Source of the DNA: Rosenbergiella metrosideri | GTDB taxonomy: Bacteria; Pseudomonadota; Gammaproteobacteria; Enterobacterales; Enterobacteriaceae | Direction of reading: 5' to 3' | Assembly (NCBI RefSeq): GCF_022602565.1 | Contig: NZ_JALBCV010000001.1 | Location: 1-64,000 of the forward strand | Length of the DNA: 64,000 nt | Shown here: positions 52,518 through 63,287 of the stretch, one piece after another | How the letters are laid out: the number at the start of each line of letters is the position of its first letter | Position numbering within the stretch: the stretch's first letter is position 1 | The notes under the pieces: model-generated | Databases searched by the model: none | Seen by the model: the letters and a program-made list of their open reading frames with translations, nothing else | Told to the model about the DNA's origin: nothing | Position numbers and translations under genes: made by a program

Positions 52518-52800
52518 TAATCGTCTTAATGAGTCGTGAAATTAATGATAAATTTTTAAAATGCTTATCCATAACTTTTCGGAAAAAAGCCCTTGCCATT
52601 AATAAAGTTATATGTGATAACAATTATTAGGATAAACGAGAACAGCCAGTTGTTGTAAAGTTTTTTGGTAAACCAGTTACGAGTCAGTAAGGTCACTTAG
52701 TCTTGTCTGTTGCCATTTAAGAAAACCACTTCATACACTATTTCTCGATTTTCTGTGTCAACTGCCTCTGGGCAACTATTATTTTAAAGGAATTGGTAAA
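52518..52800 (+). other. Long leader upstream of cspC
   Basis: AT-rich gap of about 280 bases without a recognised gene; E. coli has yobF here and I do not see it. An ATG at 52529 opens 33 codons but has no visible ribosome binding site. AAAGGAATT just before cspC is a good ribosome binding site. Confidence 0.5.
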
Positions 52801-53010
52801 ATGGCAAAGATTAAAGGTCAGGTTAAGTGGTTTAACGAATCTAAAGGTTTTGGTTTCATCACCCCTGCAGACGGTAGTAAAGATGTATTCGTACACTTCT
52901 CCGCAATTCAAGGTAACGGTTTCAAAACTCTGGCTGAAGGCCAAAACGTTGAGTTTGAAATTCAAGATGGACAAAAAGGTCCAGCAGCAGTAAACGTCAC
53001 TGCTATCTAA
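52801..53010 (+). CDS. cspC: Cold-shock-like RNA chaperone CspC
   Basis: Single cold shock domain of 69 residues. As far as I recall, it is the same as E. coli CspC residue for residue, with RNP1 KGFGFI and RNP2 VFVHF. CspC is constitutive in E. coli and stabilises stress mRNAs such as rpoS. Such strict conservation beside diverged neighbours is typical of this gene. Followed by a strong terminator. Confidence 0.96.
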
Positions 53011-53035
53011 TTCTCGGTTTACCGAAGCAATTATG

Positions 53036-53062
53036 AATCCCCGCTTATGCGGGGATTTTTCT
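53036..53062 (+). terminator. cspC terminator
   Basis: AATCCCCGC and GCGGGGATT form a perfect 9-bp stem around TTAT, with a T run after it. Confidence 0.92.
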
Positions 53063-53120
53063 TTGGTTTATCCCTTGAAAACGGTAAACTGCGCGGCTCA
53101 GATTATGCTTGGAGCCTATT

Positions 53121-53930
53121 TTGTATATTTGTCCATTATGTCACTCCCCCTTAACAGCAGACTTAAATGGCTACGCTTGTGAAAATCGCCATCGATTTGA
53201 CCGGGCAAAAGAGGGTTATATCAATTTACTGCCTGTTCAGCATAAAGGGTCGAAAGATCCTGGTGATAGCCCAGAGATGATTCAAGCACGTCGGCAATTT
53301 CTCGAGGAAGGACATTACCAGCCTCTACGTGACCAAGTGGCTGAACTACTGGACCGCTACTTACCCTCTACTTCTGCACCGAATATTGTGGATTTAGGCT
53401 GTGGTGAGGGCTATTACACCTCTGCATGGCTCAAGTCTGATCGTCAGGTGTATGGTGTGGATGTCTCCAAGTTCGCGATAAAATCAGCAGCCAAGCGCTA
53501 TCCAAAAATCCAGTTCAGCGTGGCATCGGGCTACCGTCTGCCGTTTGCTGCGGCCTCTTTAGCGGCGATAATTCGCATTTATGCACCGAGCAAAGGTGAA
53601 GAGTTAATGAGGGTTTTATGTCCGGGCGGAATTCTGATTACGGTTACCCCTGCAGCGCGCCATCTTTATCAATTTAAAGCGTTGATCTACCAAGATGTGC
53701 AACTGCACGAAGACAAAGTAGAGACTCTTGAAGGATTTGAGTGTTTACTCGAGAAAAGATTACATTATCCTTTAGCGCTTTCGGCCCCCAGTGCAACGCA
53801 GCTACTGCAGATGACCCCCTTTGCATGGCGAGCGAGTGAGCAGGTTTGGCAAACGCTAAGGGAATGCGATAGTTTTGGATGCGAAACGGATTTTAAAATT
53901 ACGGTGTGGCGAAGAACAGAAGGGGCATGA
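53121..53930 (+). CDS. rlmA: 23S rRNA m1G745 methyltransferase RlmA
   Basis: SAM-dependent methylase for G745 of 23S rRNA. It has the N-terminal zinc site (CPLCHSPL with CENRH), KEGYINLLPVQHKGSKDPGDSPEM, and the Rossmann motif VDLGCGEGYYTSAWL. I chose the TTG at 53121: GGAG (53111-53114) is 6 bases upstream, and the length of 269 residues and the opening M-Y-I-C-P-L-C match E. coli. Another in-frame TTG at 53109 has no ribosome binding site. Confidence 0.93.
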   Translation: MYICPLCHSPLTADLNGYACENRHRFDRAKEGYINLLPVQHKGSKDPGDSPEMIQARRQFLEEGHYQPLRDQVAELLDRYLPSTSAPNIVDLGCGEGYYTSAWLKSDRQVYGVDVSKFAIKSAAKRYPKIQFSVASGYRLPFAAASLAAIIRIYAPSKGEELMRVLCPGGILITVTPAARHLYQFKALIYQDVQLHEDKVETLEGFECLLEKRLHYPLALSAPSATQLLQMTPFAWRASEQVWQTLRECDSFGCETDFKITVWRRTEGA

Positions 53931-54152
53931 TATTCGTTAAAATGTAAATGTAAGCAAACATTTTGACGAATAGATTGCACCTGATAAAGTACCATTTATT
54001 ACTATAACTAGGAGTATAGGTTAATCCCACATTATGGATCGTCACCGAGGTCTTTTTCTATTTCCCACACCGCAGTCACTACTCTGCACTCACTCTTTAT
54101 CTCATCAAGAGCTTAACACTCTTCTGGTTACTGCAAGCGAGAGGAAAGCCTA

Positions 54153-55721
54153 ATGGAATTTTTGCTGGACCCTTCGATACTGGTTGGTTTGCTTGCTTTA
54201 GTTGTTCTAGAGATTGTTTTAGGCATTGATAACCTAGTTTTTGTAGCGATTTTATCGGATAAATTGCCTCCGGCTCAGCGGGATAAAGCCCGTATCATTG
54301 GGCTAAGTTTGGCATTAATTATGCGTTTATTACTGCTCTCGGTGATGTCTTGGTTGGTCACATTGACGAAACCGCTGTTTCACGTTGCGCAATTTGCATT
54401 CTCTGCGCGTGATCTGATTATGTTGGTGGGGGGAATATTTCTACTCTTCAAAGCCACCACTGAATTGCATGAGCGGCTAGAAAGCTCGGGAGAAGTAGAG
54501 CAAGAGAGTAAGGGGTACGCAGGGTTCTGGGCGGTTGTGATCCAAATAGTGATCCTCGATGCAGTCTTTTCTCTGGATGCTGTCGTCACGGCGGTAGGGA
54601 TGGTCAGCCATCTGTGGGTAATGATGACGGCTGTCGTTATTGCGATGATCTTGATGCTTATCGCTTCAAAACCCCTTACTCGGTTTGTCAATGCCCACCC
54701 GACGGTGGTTGTGCTCTGCCTGAGCTTCTTATTAATGATTGGATTGAGCTTAGTGGCAGAAGGATTTGGTTTCCATATTCCTAAAGGCTATCTGTACGCT
54801 GCGATTGGTTTCTCTATTATCATTGAATTTTTCAACCAAATCGCGCGCCGTAATTTTCTTAAATCCGAAGCGAGACGGCCTATGCGTGAACGGACTGCCG
54901 ACGCTATTTTACGGTTAATGGGAAGTCGCTATCGTACGGCCAGCTCAGAAGTCGTAGGCGAAACGACAGCAGAGAATGCGCAGGCCTCACGGACTTTTAA
55001 AGATGAAGAACGTTTCATGATCAATGGGGTGCTGACACTGGCGTCCCGTTCGATTCGTAGTCTTATGACACCGCGTAATCAAATCTCATGGGTGGATGCA
55101 GAAGCATCGGTCGATGATATTCGTGTGCAGTTATTAGATACGCCTCACAGCCTGTTCCCTGTGGCGCGCGGTGAGTTAGATGAAATTATTGGAGTCGTCA
55201 GGGCGAAAGAGCTATTGATTGCTCTTGACCATGAACTGGATGTTGTCACCTTTGCTGCTCGCACGCCTGCGATGATCGTTCCAGAAACCTTGGACCCTAT
55301 TAATCTTCTGGCTGTACTCCGTCGCGCTAAAGGCAGTATCGTGATGGTGACCAATGAATTTGGTGTTGTGCAAGGCTTAGTCACCCCTCTAGACGTTCTC
55401 GAAGCTATCGCCGGAGAATTTCCGGACGAAGACGAAACCCCAGATATTGTGGCGGAAGGTGAAGCTTGGTTAGTGAAGGGTGGTACGGATCTTCACTCCT
55501 TAGAGCAGCATTTGAATGTCTATGACTTAGTTGACGAGTCACATTCACATGCCTCGCTTGCGGGGCTGTTAATTGGCCAAGCTGGGCAGTTACCGGTAGA
55601 GGGTGAAGTGATCAGTATCGGTGAACTAGACTTTACAATTCTAAGAGTCAAAGACTACCGCGTTGAGCTTGTCCGAGCCAGCAAGCGGCAGGCTGACACC
55701 GAGAGCGAAGACGTTCATTAA
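54153..55721 (+). CDS. yoaE: YoaE/TerC-family membrane protein with CBS domains
   Basis: 522 residues. The N-terminal half is a TerC-type membrane domain (seven or so segments) with [20 protein letters not shown] and the paired [15 protein letters not shown]; then two CBS domains ([38 protein letters not shown]) and a C-terminal CorC/HlyC transporter-associated domain. Function in metal or ion handling is inferred from the TerC family. Its terminator is shared with convergent sdaA. Confidence 0.93.
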   Translation: MEFLLDPSILVGLLALVVLEIVLGIDNLVFVAILSDKLPPAQRDKARIIGLSLALIMRLLLLSVMSWLVTLTKPLFHVAQFAFSARDLIMLVGGIFLLFKATTELHERLESSGEVEQESKGYAGFWAVVIQIVILDAVFSLDAVVTAVGMVSHLWVMMTAVVIAMILMLIASKPLTRFVNAHPTVVVLCLSFLLMIGLSLVAEGFGFHIPKGYLYAAIGFSIIIEFFNQIARRNFLKSEARRPMRERTADAILRLMGSRYRTASSEVVGETTAENAQASRTFKDEERFMINGVLTLASRSIRSLMTPRNQISWVDAEASVDDIRVQLLDTPHSLFPVARGELDEIIGVVRAKELLIALDHELDVVTFAARTPAMIVPETLDPINLLAVLRRAKGSIVMVTNEFGVVQGLVTPLDVLEAIAGEFPDEDETPDIVAEGEAWLVKGGTDLHSLEQHLNVYDLVDESHSHASLAGLLIGQAGQLPVEGEVISIGELDFTILRVKDYRVELVRASKRQADTESEDVH

Positions 55722-55729
55722 AGGGCGAC

Positions 55730-55760
55730 AAAAAAAGGCCGATTAAATCGGCCTCTTTTT
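55730..55760. terminator. Bidirectional terminator, yoaE and sdaA
   Basis: GGCCGAT and ATCGGCC pair around TAA, with an A run on the left and a T run on the right, between convergent genes; the right arm runs into the sdaA stop. Confidence 0.9.
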
Positions 55761-57124
55761 TAGTCACACTGTACTTTTATCGCGAGCCCACCCCGAGAGG
55801 TCTCTCGGTATTTAGCATTCATATCCTTGCCCGTTTCGTACATCGTCTCGATAACTTTATCCAGTGAGACACGAGCTTGGCTGGTGCGACGCAGCGCCAT
55901 TCTGGCAGCATTGATCGCTTTGACCGCTGCAATGGCGTTACGCTCGATACAGGGCACCTGTACCTGTCCGGCGACAGGATCACAGGTTAAACCCAGATTG
56001 TGTTCCATACCAATCTCTGCGGCCACGCAGACCTGCTCTGGACTAGCGCCTAACAGTTCGGCCAGTCCGGCCGCAGCCATCGAACACGCCACGCCAACTT
56101 CTCCTTGGCAACCGACTTCCGCACCAGAAATCGAAGCATTCATCTTGTAAAGAATCCCGATTGCACCTGATGCTAAGAAATAGTGGCGGGCAATATCGGG
56201 TGTGACAGGCTCTACAAATTGATCGTAATATGCCAGGACCGCAGGGACGATACCGCATGCTCCATTGGTTGGTGCAGTGACCACACGTCCGCCTGCCGCG
56301 TTCTCTTCATTGACGGCTAAGGCGAACATATTCACCCAGTCAATAACATTCATCGGATCATTATTATGGCGATGATTAGCCACCAGCAGGCGGCGTAGCG
56401 GAGCGGCTCTGCGGGGTACCCTGAGTGGCCCCGGTAATACGCCTTCAGTATTGAGTCCCCGATCGATGCAAGCTTGCATTGCGGCCCAGATAGCGGAAAA
56501 GTACTCATTGATTTCCTGCTTCGAATGCAGCGCTAGCTCGTTTTTCATGACCAGCCCGGATAAGGAAAGCCCAGTCTGATGGCAAGCGTCTAACATTTCT
56601 AAAGCGGAATGGAAAGGATAGGGAACTGTGACGGTGTTCAGCACCGGTTGGCCGAATTGTGACTCTTCGACAATAAAACCACCGCCAATTGAATAGTAGG
56701 TCTGAGAGACCAACAGCTTGTCCTCTTGCCAAGCGGTGAAGGTCAGTCCATTTTCGTGTAGCAATAGCGCCGTCGAATGGAATAACAAATCTTCCTGCTC
56801 ATCAAACGCAATCTCATGTTCACCTAGCGCTAAAAGAAGCCGCTGACGCGCGCGTGCATCGGCGAGAAATGCCGGAAGGGAATCAATATTAACTGTATCC
56901 GGTGATTCCCCCGCCAAGCCCATAATAATGGCGGTATCAGTATGATGGCCTTTTCCGGTTAGGGAGAGAGAACCGTAAATATCGACAGTGACGCGCGTTG
57001 TCTGACTCAATAGCTGTTGGGCACTTAACATGTCGACAAAAAGCTTTCCGGCTTTCATGGGACCGACAGTATGAGAGCTCGACGGACCAATACCGATTTT
57101 AAACATATCAAAAACACTAATCAC
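55760..57124 (-). CDS. sdaA: L-serine dehydratase SdaA
   Basis: Iron-sulfur L-serine deaminase of 454 residues, the E. coli SdaA length. N-terminal regulatory part begins [22 protein letters not shown]; the catalytic part has [36 protein letters not shown] and [20 protein letters not shown], which hold the cluster cysteines. It turns serine into pyruvate and ammonia. No operator was identified upstream. Confidence 0.97.
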   Translation of the reverse strand: MISVFDMFKIGIGPSSSHTVGPMKAGKLFVDMLSAQQLLSQTTRVTVDIYGSLSLTGKGHHTDTAIIMGLAGESPDTVNIDSLPAFLADARARQRLLLALGEHEIAFDEQEDLLFHSTALLLHENGLTFTAWQEDKLLVSQTYYSIGGGFIVEESQFGQPVLNTVTVPYPFHSALEMLDACHQTGLSLSGLVMKNELALHSKQEINEYFSAIWAAMQACIDRGLNTEGVLPGPLRVPRRAAPLRRLLVANHRHNNDPMNVIDWVNMFALAVNEENAAGGRVVTAPTNGACGIVPAVLAYYDQFVEPVTPDIARHYFLASGAIGILYKMNASISGAEVGCQGEVGVACSMAAAGLAELLGASPEQVCVAAEIGMEHNLGLTCDPVAGQVQVPCIERNAIAAVKAINAARMALRRTSQARVSLDKVIETMYETGKDMNAKYRETSRGGLAIKVQCD

Positions 57125-57271
57125 GTGGCGTTACCTTGCATCGACGAAAGCTAAATACCCTACAACTAGGGCTAATCAACAGTGATTATACCATTACTAA
57201 AGTAAAAAGAGAGTGAAACGCTCGCACTCGCAAAAATATCATTAATATTAATTGTACGGTACACAAGGCCA

Positions 57272-57826
57272 TCAAGGGGCAGCGTTACCCGTCAGATGAA
57301 GGAGGATGTTGGCTGTCATTCCCCAAATCAGGTGTGAACCATATGGAAGAAAAGGTAACTGCTGTGAGCCGAAAGGTAATCTTACATAATGAGTTGGCTC
57401 GACAAGGTGCGTGAGAGGAATCTCGAAGACCTCTTCAACCTCATCGCGATTAAGGCTGAGACGAAAACCTGGCTGTACCAAGGCGAGGAAGGGTTTCACA
57501 CAATGCTCGGTGCGGCTATTTACCGTGGGTAACGCACCTACATTTTGAATAAACTGAGGAGCAATGCCAACTTCCTCGTAGGTTTCACGTAGTGCGGTCT
57601 GATACAAAGAGCGGTCTGTTGGGTCTCGTTTTCCCCCCGGAAAAGCCACTTGACCAGGATGGTCACGCAGCTGGCGGCTGCGTCGAGTAAACAGTAACGT
57701 TGGACTTTGTGGATGGTTAATGATGGGCACCAATACCGCCGCTGAATGAGACGTCTCACTCAGGGAGTCATGTAACATTGGCGTCAGGAGGTAGTGGCTT
57801 AAAAAGCGAGACAAGCAATTATTCAT
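57272..57826 (-). CDS. nudL: CoA pyrophosphohydrolase NudL
   Basis: Nudix hydrolase of the YeaB/NudL family acting on CoA. The Nudix box GGKRDPTDRSLYQTALRE with EEVG and the CoA-type AAVLVPI, FTRRSRQLRDHPGQVAFPGG signature are present. I chose the ATG at 57826 because GGGA is 7 bases upstream, giving 184 residues; an ATG at 57832 has no space for one. It overlaps the pabB stop by 8 bases, so it is in the pabB operon. Confidence 0.93.
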   Translation of the reverse strand: MNNCLSRFLSHYLLTPMLHDSLSETSHSAAVLVPIINHPQSPTLLFTRRSRQLRDHPGQVAFPGGKRDPTDRSLYQTALRETYEEVGIAPQFIQNVGALPTVNSRTEHCVKPFLALVQPGFRLSLNRDEVEEVFEIPLTHLVEPTHYVRLPFGSQQLPFLPYGSHLIWGMTANILLHLTGNAAP

Positions 57827-59192
57827 TTTCATGTCCCAATGCTGAGAGGAGAGGTAATATTTTGCTGACTTTATGGAAGGTTTCCTGATATTCCTCTTGC
57901 CATTCGCTATCAGCCACCACACCGCCACCAGCTGAACAGTAAAGTTGTTGATTTTCGGCTACCAATGTTCGAATAGTGATACTGGTATCCATGTTTCCGC
58001 AGCGGCTGATATAGCCAATACTGCCACACCATGCATTACGCCGATGAGGCTCAAGTTCGTCTATGATCGCCATTGCCCGAATCTTGGGCGCTCCCGTTAT
58101 GGAACCGCCTGGAAAACAGGCGCGTAATAAGTCTGTGGGGGAGACAGTAGTGGGAAGGGTGCCCGTTACCGTACTGACCAAATGATGCACGGCAGGAAAA
58201 GATTCAATTGCGAAGAGTGAAGGCACCTCAACACTTCCTGGTAACGCAATACGTCCTATATCGTTGCGTAATAGATCAACAATCATAAGATTCTCGGCAC
58301 GATTTTTAGTGGATTGCGCCAACCACTGTTGTTGGGCGAGATCACGCTGAGGATCAGGGTCACGCGCAACCGTTCCTTTAATCGGTTTAGTTTCAATCCG
58401 GCTACCCTTCACGCGGATAAACCGTTCAGGCGACAGAGAAATCAGCGTCGAATTGGGTAAACGGATGAACGCACTAAACGGAGCACGGTTAGCGTCGCTG
58501 AGCGCCTGATAAGCCTGCCATTCGCAACCTTGATAGCCAGCGCTGAAGCGTTGCGCTAAATTTACCTGATAGCAATCTCCCGCCAAGATATAGGCTTGCA
58601 CCTGTTCGAATTTTTGCCGGTAAAGGGACGCATCCATATTGCTTTGCCAATCACTGGTCAGTGTAAAGGGCGCGACTGGCTTAGCAGTCTGTGCAGTTAG
58701 CCAAGCGAGCCGTTGTTGCGCGTCAGTTAGGCTCACCAAGGTTAAGCGTTGCGCGGAATGATCGGCGATTAACGCCCAATCGTAAATACCCACCGCCATA
58801 TCCGGGCAATTCAGGTCGGAACGGGCTTGCGAGGGCAGCGCTTCAAAGCGTCGGCCGAGATCGTAGCCCCACAGACCTAACGCACCGCCGCAGAAAGGCA
58901 GGTTTTGTCGAGAGACCTCAGGCAAACGCATTAAAGCTTGATCAACCAGTAATAAAGGATCTGCTAAAGAACTGCGTGTGTGGCCATCTTCTTCAATCAC
59001 TGTTTCTTGCCCCCAGGTCGAGAGTGTGACCAGAGGGTCGGCGGTGAGGATATCAAACTGAGCATCGGTATGAGGCGATTGGGCTGAGCTAAGAAGCATT
59101 GCCCAAGGTAATTGCGCGAGGTTGGAAAACCATGTCTCCGCGGCAGCTTGATGATAAGATAGTGAGATACATTCAGGTGATTTAAGCGTCAT
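57819..59192 (-). CDS. pabB: Aminodeoxychorismate synthase component I
   Basis: PabB turns chorismate and ammonia (from PabA) to 4-amino-4-deoxychorismate for folate. 457 residues (E. coli 453), chorismate-binding fold with SPERFIRVKGSRIETKPIKGT, ENLMIVDLLRNDIGR, FPGGSITGAPKIRAM and the AGGGVV end. It is followed by nudL and divergent from yoaH. Confidence 0.96.
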   Translation of the reverse strand: MTLKSPECISLSYHQAAAETWFSNLAQLPWAMLLSSAQSPHTDAQFDILTADPLVTLSTWGQETVIEEDGHTRSSLADPLLLVDQALMRLPEVSRQNLPFCGGALGLWGYDLGRRFEALPSQARSDLNCPDMAVGIYDWALIADHSAQRLTLVSLTDAQQRLAWLTAQTAKPVAPFTLTSDWQSNMDASLYRQKFEQVQAYILAGDCYQVNLAQRFSAGYQGCEWQAYQALSDANRAPFSAFIRLPNSTLISLSPERFIRVKGSRIETKPIKGTVARDPDPQRDLAQQQWLAQSTKNRAENLMIVDLLRNDIGRIALPGSVEVPSLFAIESFPAVHHLVSTVTGTLPTTVSPTDLLRACFPGGSITGAPKIRAMAIIDELEPHRRNAWCGSIGYISRCGNMDTSITIRTLVAENQQLYCSAGGGVVADSEWQEEYQETFHKVSKILPLLSALGHENE

Positions 59193-59209
59193 GACTCAAG
59201 AGGTTCTTA

Positions 59210-59392
59210 ATGTTCAACGGATTACCGGCATTATCGCATCAACAACAGCAACAAGCGGTCGAGCGAATTCAGCAATTAATGTCTGAAGGCCTATCAAGTG
59301 GTCAAGCAATTTCTCAAGTTGCACAAGAAATTCGTGAAAATTACCAAGGCGAGCCGCAACTCGCCCGCTTTGAAGAAGATGATGATGAATAA
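59210..59392 (+). CDS. yoaH: YoaH family small protein
   Basis: 60-residue UPF0181 protein. It matches YoaH in [18 protein letters not shown] and [14 protein letters not shown] and ends with acidic EEDDDE. No function is known. It is divergent from pabB by 17 bases between start codons and convergent with yoaB. Confidence 0.92.
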   Translation: MFNGLPALSHQQQQQAVERIQQLMSEGLSSGQAISQVAQEIRENYQGEPQLARFEEDDDE

Positions 59393-59400
59393 GGTATCGG

Positions 59401-59745
59401 TTATAAAGCGGCGATAATTTTTATCTCAACTTTATAACGGGGATCGACCAGCCCAGCCAATACGGTACAGCGCACAGGGGCATTGCCAGGCGAGACCCAT
59501 GCATCCCATGCTTGGTTCATCGCTGCAAAGTCAGCGTGGTCAGTGAGAAAAATTGTCGCATCGAGGACTTTTGATTTGTCACTGCCCACCCGAGCCAAGA
59601 TTCTGTCGATAACCGCTAATGCATTTTCAGTTTGAGCAAACGCATCAGCGTCAAGATTTTCCGGTACACTGGTGTAATATACAGTTTGATTATAGATTAC
59701 GGCTTCGGACATACGATGTTCAGGATCGAGGCGTTGAATAGTCAT
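59401..59745 (-). CDS. yoaB: RidA/YjgF family protein YoaB
   Basis: 114-residue protein of the Rid family. It matches YoaB in YTSVPENLDADAFAQT, VLDATIFLTDHADFAAMN, APVRCTV and KVEIKI. RidA itself hydrolyses reactive enamines/imines; the exact substrate of YoaB is unknown. Start is the ATG at 59745 with AAGGAGA upstream. Divergent from yoaA. Confidence 0.92.
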   Translation of the reverse strand: MTIQRLDPEHRMSEAVIYNQTVYYTSVPENLDADAFAQTENALAVIDRILARVGSDKSKVLDATIFLTDHADFAAMNQAWDAWVSPGNAPVRCTVLAGLVDPRYKVEIKIIAAL

Positions 59746-59842
59746 GAGTGTCTCCTTTTTTGGGGTCAGCCTGACATAAGCGAGTAAAAATGTCATCTCT
59801 AATCCTCAATCCCATCAGGACAACCTCGTCGAAGGAGTTAGT

Positions 59843-61744
59843 TTGACCGACGATTTTTCACAAGAGGGCAATTTAGCGCAAGCTATCCCCGGTTTTCGCG
59901 CGCGTCATGCGCAGCAGGTTATGGCTAAGGCGATCAGTGATGCCATAAAAGATAACTCGACGTTATTAGTTGAAGCCGGTACGGGGACAGGAAAAACCTA
60001 TGCTTATTTGGTTCCCGCGCTGCGCTCGGGAAAAAAGGCTATCATATCCACTGGCTCGCGAGCGCTTCAGGATCAACTTTATCATCGTGACCTGCCGACC
60101 ATCGTTAATGCGCTGAAGTTTCGTGGTAAAACTGCCATCCTTAAAGGGCGCAGTAACTACCTTTGCCTAGAACGGCTCGATGCCCAAAATAGCGCGGGGG
60201 GGGATCTTCCAGTCCAACAGCTCTCTGAACTGGTTAATGTGCGGGCGTGGGCCAGTATGACGCAAGAGGGGGACACCAGCCAGTGTGCTGCAGTTCCTGA
60301 AGATAGCCCATTATGGCCGCTGGTGACGAGTACTAACGATAACTGTTTAGGTAGCGACTGCCCGCAATATGAGCAGTGCTATGTAGTGAAGGCGCGTAAA
60401 CGTGCGCTAGATGCGGATATTATTGTCGTTAACCACCATCTCTTTTTAGCAGACCTTGTGGTGAAAGAGGGGGGATTTGGCGAACTGATCCCTGAGGCTG
60501 ACGTCATGGTATTCGATGAAGCCCATCAGCTACCCGATATCGCCAGTCAGTATTTTGGACAGCAGTTGACGAGTCGACAATTACAAGATTTAGCGCGTGA
60601 TATCACCATCGCTTACCGCACCGAAGTGCGTGAGGTCACCCAGTTACAAAAGGCGGCCGATCGATTGGCCCAAGCCACTCAAGACTTTCGGCTTGTTTTA
60701 GGGGAGCCGGGATTTAGGGGAAATTTACGTACATTACTCGCGGATCCTTCGCAACAGCGGATGCTACGCCTTCTCGATGATGCCTTGGAGCTATGTTACG
60801 ACGTGAGTAAGCTTAATCTTGGACGCAGTGCACTACTTGATGCAGCCTTTGATCGTGCCGGGCAATATCGTAATCGTCTAAAGCGGCTGAATAATACCCA
60901 AGAGCCGGGTTTTAGCTATTGGTATGAATGCAGCCGTTACCACTTTACGCTAGCCTTGACCCCCTTGAGCGTGGCTGAACGTTTTCAAGAGATCATTAAG
61001 GCCCGTAAGACCAGTTGGGTATTCACTTCGGCGACATTGGCCGTTAATGGTGAGATGAATCACTTCGCTGAACGGTTAGGGGTACAACAAGCCCAACAGC
61101 TAATGTTGGAAAGCCCGTTCAATTATGCGCAGCAAACGTTATTGTGCGTACCGCGCTACTTGGCCGAAACCCGTCAGTCACGCACTGCCCAACAATTAGT
61201 ATCACGCTTAACACCGCTGATAGAAGCGAACGATGGACGATGCTTCTTTTTGTGTACCTCATACCAGATGATGCGTGAGCTGGCCGTCCTTTTTCGCGAG
61301 ACTATAGAACGCCCGGTACTGCTCCAAGGTGAAACCAGCAAAGGCCAGCTACTCGAACAGTTTCTGGCCGCGGGTAATGCATTATTGATCGCTACCAGTA
61401 GTTTTTGGGAAGGGGTAGATGTACGGGGCGAGGCGCTCTCCATGGTGATTATCGATAAGTTACCTTTTGCATCGCCTGAGGATCCATTATTAAAGGCCCG
61501 AATGGAAGATGCACAGCTTAAAAGTTATGATCCCTTTTACCATGTGCAACTTCCCGATGCCGTCATCGCCCTAAAACAGGGGGTGGGTCGGTTGATCCGT
61601 GATGAGCAGGATCGAGGGGTACTGATTATTTGTGACAGTCGCTTAGTCACGCGGCCTTATGGTGGGGTCTTTGTGAAGAGTCTGCCGGAATGTCCCCGCA
61701 CCCGTGATCTTGATGTGGTACTCGATTTTATCCAGCGGCAGTAA
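59843..61744 (+). CDS. yoaA: ATP-dependent DNA helicase YoaA
   Basis: XPD/DinG-like superfamily 2 helicase, 633 residues (E. coli 636), start TTG with GAAGGAG upstream. It has Walker [15 protein letters not shown], iron-sulfur cysteines around [16 protein letters not shown] box FDEAHQLPD, and the C-terminal [13 protein letters not shown] and [11 protein letters not shown] motifs. In E. coli YoaA works with the Pol III chi subunit in repair of stalled forks. Confidence 0.95.
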   Translation: MTDDFSQEGNLAQAIPGFRARHAQQVMAKAISDAIKDNSTLLVEAGTGTGKTYAYLVPALRSGKKAIISTGSRALQDQLYHRDLPTIVNALKFRGKTAILKGRSNYLCLERLDAQNSAGGDLPVQQLSELVNVRAWASMTQEGDTSQCAAVPEDSPLWPLVTSTNDNCLGSDCPQYEQCYVVKARKRALDADIIVVNHHLFLADLVVKEGGFGELIPEADVMVFDEAHQLPDIASQYFGQQLTSRQLQDLARDITIAYRTEVREVTQLQKAADRLAQATQDFRLVLGEPGFRGNLRTLLADPSQQRMLRLLDDALELCYDVSKLNLGRSALLDAAFDRAGQYRNRLKRLNNTQEPGFSYWYECSRYHFTLALTPLSVAERFQEIIKARKTSWVFTSATLAVNGEMNHFAERLGVQQAQQLMLESPFNYAQQTLLCVPRYLAETRQSRTAQQLVSRLTPLIEANDGRCFFLCTSYQMMRELAVLFRETIERPVLLQGETSKGQLLEQFLAAGNALLIATSSFWEGVDVRGEALSMVIIDKLPFASPEDPLLKARMEDAQLKSYDPFYHVQLPDAVIALKQGVGRLIRDEQDRGVLIICDSRLVTRPYGGVFVKSLPECPRTRDLDVVLDFIQRQ

Positions 61745-61800
61745 GCTGGCTTTTACTCTCCGCCAACTCTGTGTACACTTGCGGCCAAGAAATACGGTAT

Positions 61801-62532
61801 ATGATGAAGACAAATTTAATGACTGATTATTCTCTCGACACACGACTTTTAGCCTTGGACACGGCCACTGAAGCCTGCTCAGTCGCTTTATTAAATCAGG
61901 GGCAGATCGAGGCCCAATTTGCGCTAACGCCTCGTGAGCATACCCAGCGTATTCTCCCTATGGTCGAACACGCATTACGAGACCAGCAACTCACTTTGCA
62001 ACAGTTGGATGCTCTGGTCTGTTGCCTAGGCCCCGGTAGCTTTACCGGTGTACGGATTGGAATTGGTATTGCCCAAGGTTTAGCCTATGGTGCGCAACTA
62101 TCGCTGATCGGTATTTCTAGCCTTGAAGCGCTAGCCGAGGGGACTTGGCGTCGGCATCAAGCAGAGAAAGTCTTGGTTGCAATTGATGCGCGAATGGGGG
62201 AAGTCTACTGGGCTACCTACCAGCGGGATGAGCAAGGGGTTTGGCAGGGTAAAGAGACTGAACAGGTGCTTTCACCTCAGGCTGCAGTGGAAAAAATGCA
62301 CAGCCTAACGGGTGAATGGATGACGGCGGGAACCGGTTGGCAGGCTTACCCTGAGTTACTTGCGGGACATAAGCTGACGTTACAGCAAAGTGAGAGCCTG
62401 CTACCTCAAGCCGAAGATATGCTACCCTTAGCTTATCGTCAGTTACAGGACGGTCACCTTATCCATCCCGCGGAAATTGAGCCTATTTATCTGCGTAATG
62501 AAGTGACGTGGAAAAAGTTACCTGGGCGTTGA
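61801..62532 (+). CDS. tsaB: tRNA t6A synthesis protein TsaB
   Basis: TsaB partners TsaD and TsaE in making N6-threonylcarbamoyl-A37. It has the ASKHA-type start [36 protein letters not shown] and [12 protein letters not shown]. Starts at 61771 (GTG), 61801, 61804 and 61819 are in frame and none has a strong ribosome binding site; 61819 would give 237 residues, closest to the E. coli 231. It follows yoaA, as in E. coli. Confidence 0.92.
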   Translation: MMKTNLMTDYSLDTRLLALDTATEACSVALLNQGQIEAQFALTPREHTQRILPMVEHALRDQQLTLQQLDALVCCLGPGSFTGVRIGIGIAQGLAYGAQLSLIGISSLEALAEGTWRRHQAEKVLVAIDARMGEVYWATYQRDEQGVWQGKETEQVLSPQAAVEKMHSLTGEWMTAGTGWQAYPELLAGHKLTLQQSESLLPQAEDMLPLAYRQLQDGHLIHPAEIEPIYLRNEVTWKKLPGR

Positions 62533-62595
62533 GTTGTTTTGGAAACTATTTAGCCGTCAATCTGTCTATTGTTTCAGTCTGATTGGGAGTGCGTT

Positions 62596-63180
62596 ATGAA
62601 ATATTATCACCGTGCTGTATTGGCTTGTCTTTTGCCCCTCGTTTTCTTAACGGGTTGCGTCTCTATTCCTAAATCGATTCAAGGTAACGCACCGTTACCC
62701 CAACAAGATTTTACACGCGTAATGAATGCGCCAAGCCTCTATATGGGCCAAGAATCACGCTTTGGCGGGAAAGTCATTAAGGTGACCAACCATGATAATG
62801 TCACTCGTGTCGAGTTGATGGTACAACCACTTGACGATGGCGCTCGGCCGATACTTGGGGCAGCATCTCTGGGGCGTTTATATGCTGATATCCCCAGTTT
62901 CGTCGATCCGGCAGAGCTTTCTAATCAATACGTGACCGTTCTTGGAAATATACAGCGGGTCACTCCCGGTAAAATTGGTGATCAAAACTATACCTTTTTG
63001 GTCATCAGCGTGACGGGTTACCAACGATGGCACCTCACTCAGCAAGTCATGACGCCACCGATGCCGATGGATCCATGGCTGTGGTACGGTCCGCGCTATG
63101 GCCGCCGGGGGTTCATCGACCCGTGGTGGAGTTACTCAATGCAGGGACCAATGCCTGTGCAAACTTTCCTGTCCGAATAG
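62596..63180 (+). CDS. yeaY: Slp/YeaY family outer membrane lipoprotein
   Basis: 194 residues from the ATG at 62596 (GGGAG upstream), with a lipoprotein signal peptide and lipobox LTGC. The mature part matches Slp/YeaY: SIPKSIQG, ADIPSFVDPAEL and RVTPGKIGDQNYTFLV; it ends with a Trp/Pro/Met-rich tail (PWLWYGPRYGRRG). Slp-type proteins are stationary-phase or stress induced. Position between tsaB and fadD is as in E. coli. Confidence 0.9.
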   Translation: MKYYHRAVLACLLPLVFLTGCVSIPKSIQGNAPLPQQDFTRVMNAPSLYMGQESRFGGKVIKVTNHDNVTRVELMVQPLDDGARPILGAASLGRLYADIPSFVDPAELSNQYVTVLGNIQRVTPGKIGDQNYTFLVISVTGYQRWHLTQQVMTPPMPMDPWLWYGPRYGRRGFIDPWWSYSMQGPMPVQTFLSE

Positions 63181-63195
63181 GATATACTGTGTCAG

Positions 63196-63223
63196 CCGGT
63201 CGCCGAAGGTGGCCGGTTTTTTT
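63196..63223 (+). terminator. yeaY terminator
   Basis: CCGGTCGCC and GGTGGCCGG pair (two G-U) around GAA, followed by seven T. Confidence 0.85.
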
Positions 63224-63287
63224 ATGGGAGAATGGTGAGGGAGGAAGGTAACTTCACCGAGCTTAACAATAAGGAGTTTTATTTTTG

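Noticed and set aside
52529-52630. 33-codon frame in the cspC leader
   Set aside because: No ribosome binding site and no similarity to YobF; kept only as a remark in the leader entry.
53931-54152. Mn-sensing (yybP-ykoY) riboswitch upstream of yoaE
   Set aside because: E. coli has mntP with this riboswitch after rlmA, but mntP is absent here and I could not identify the conserved core.
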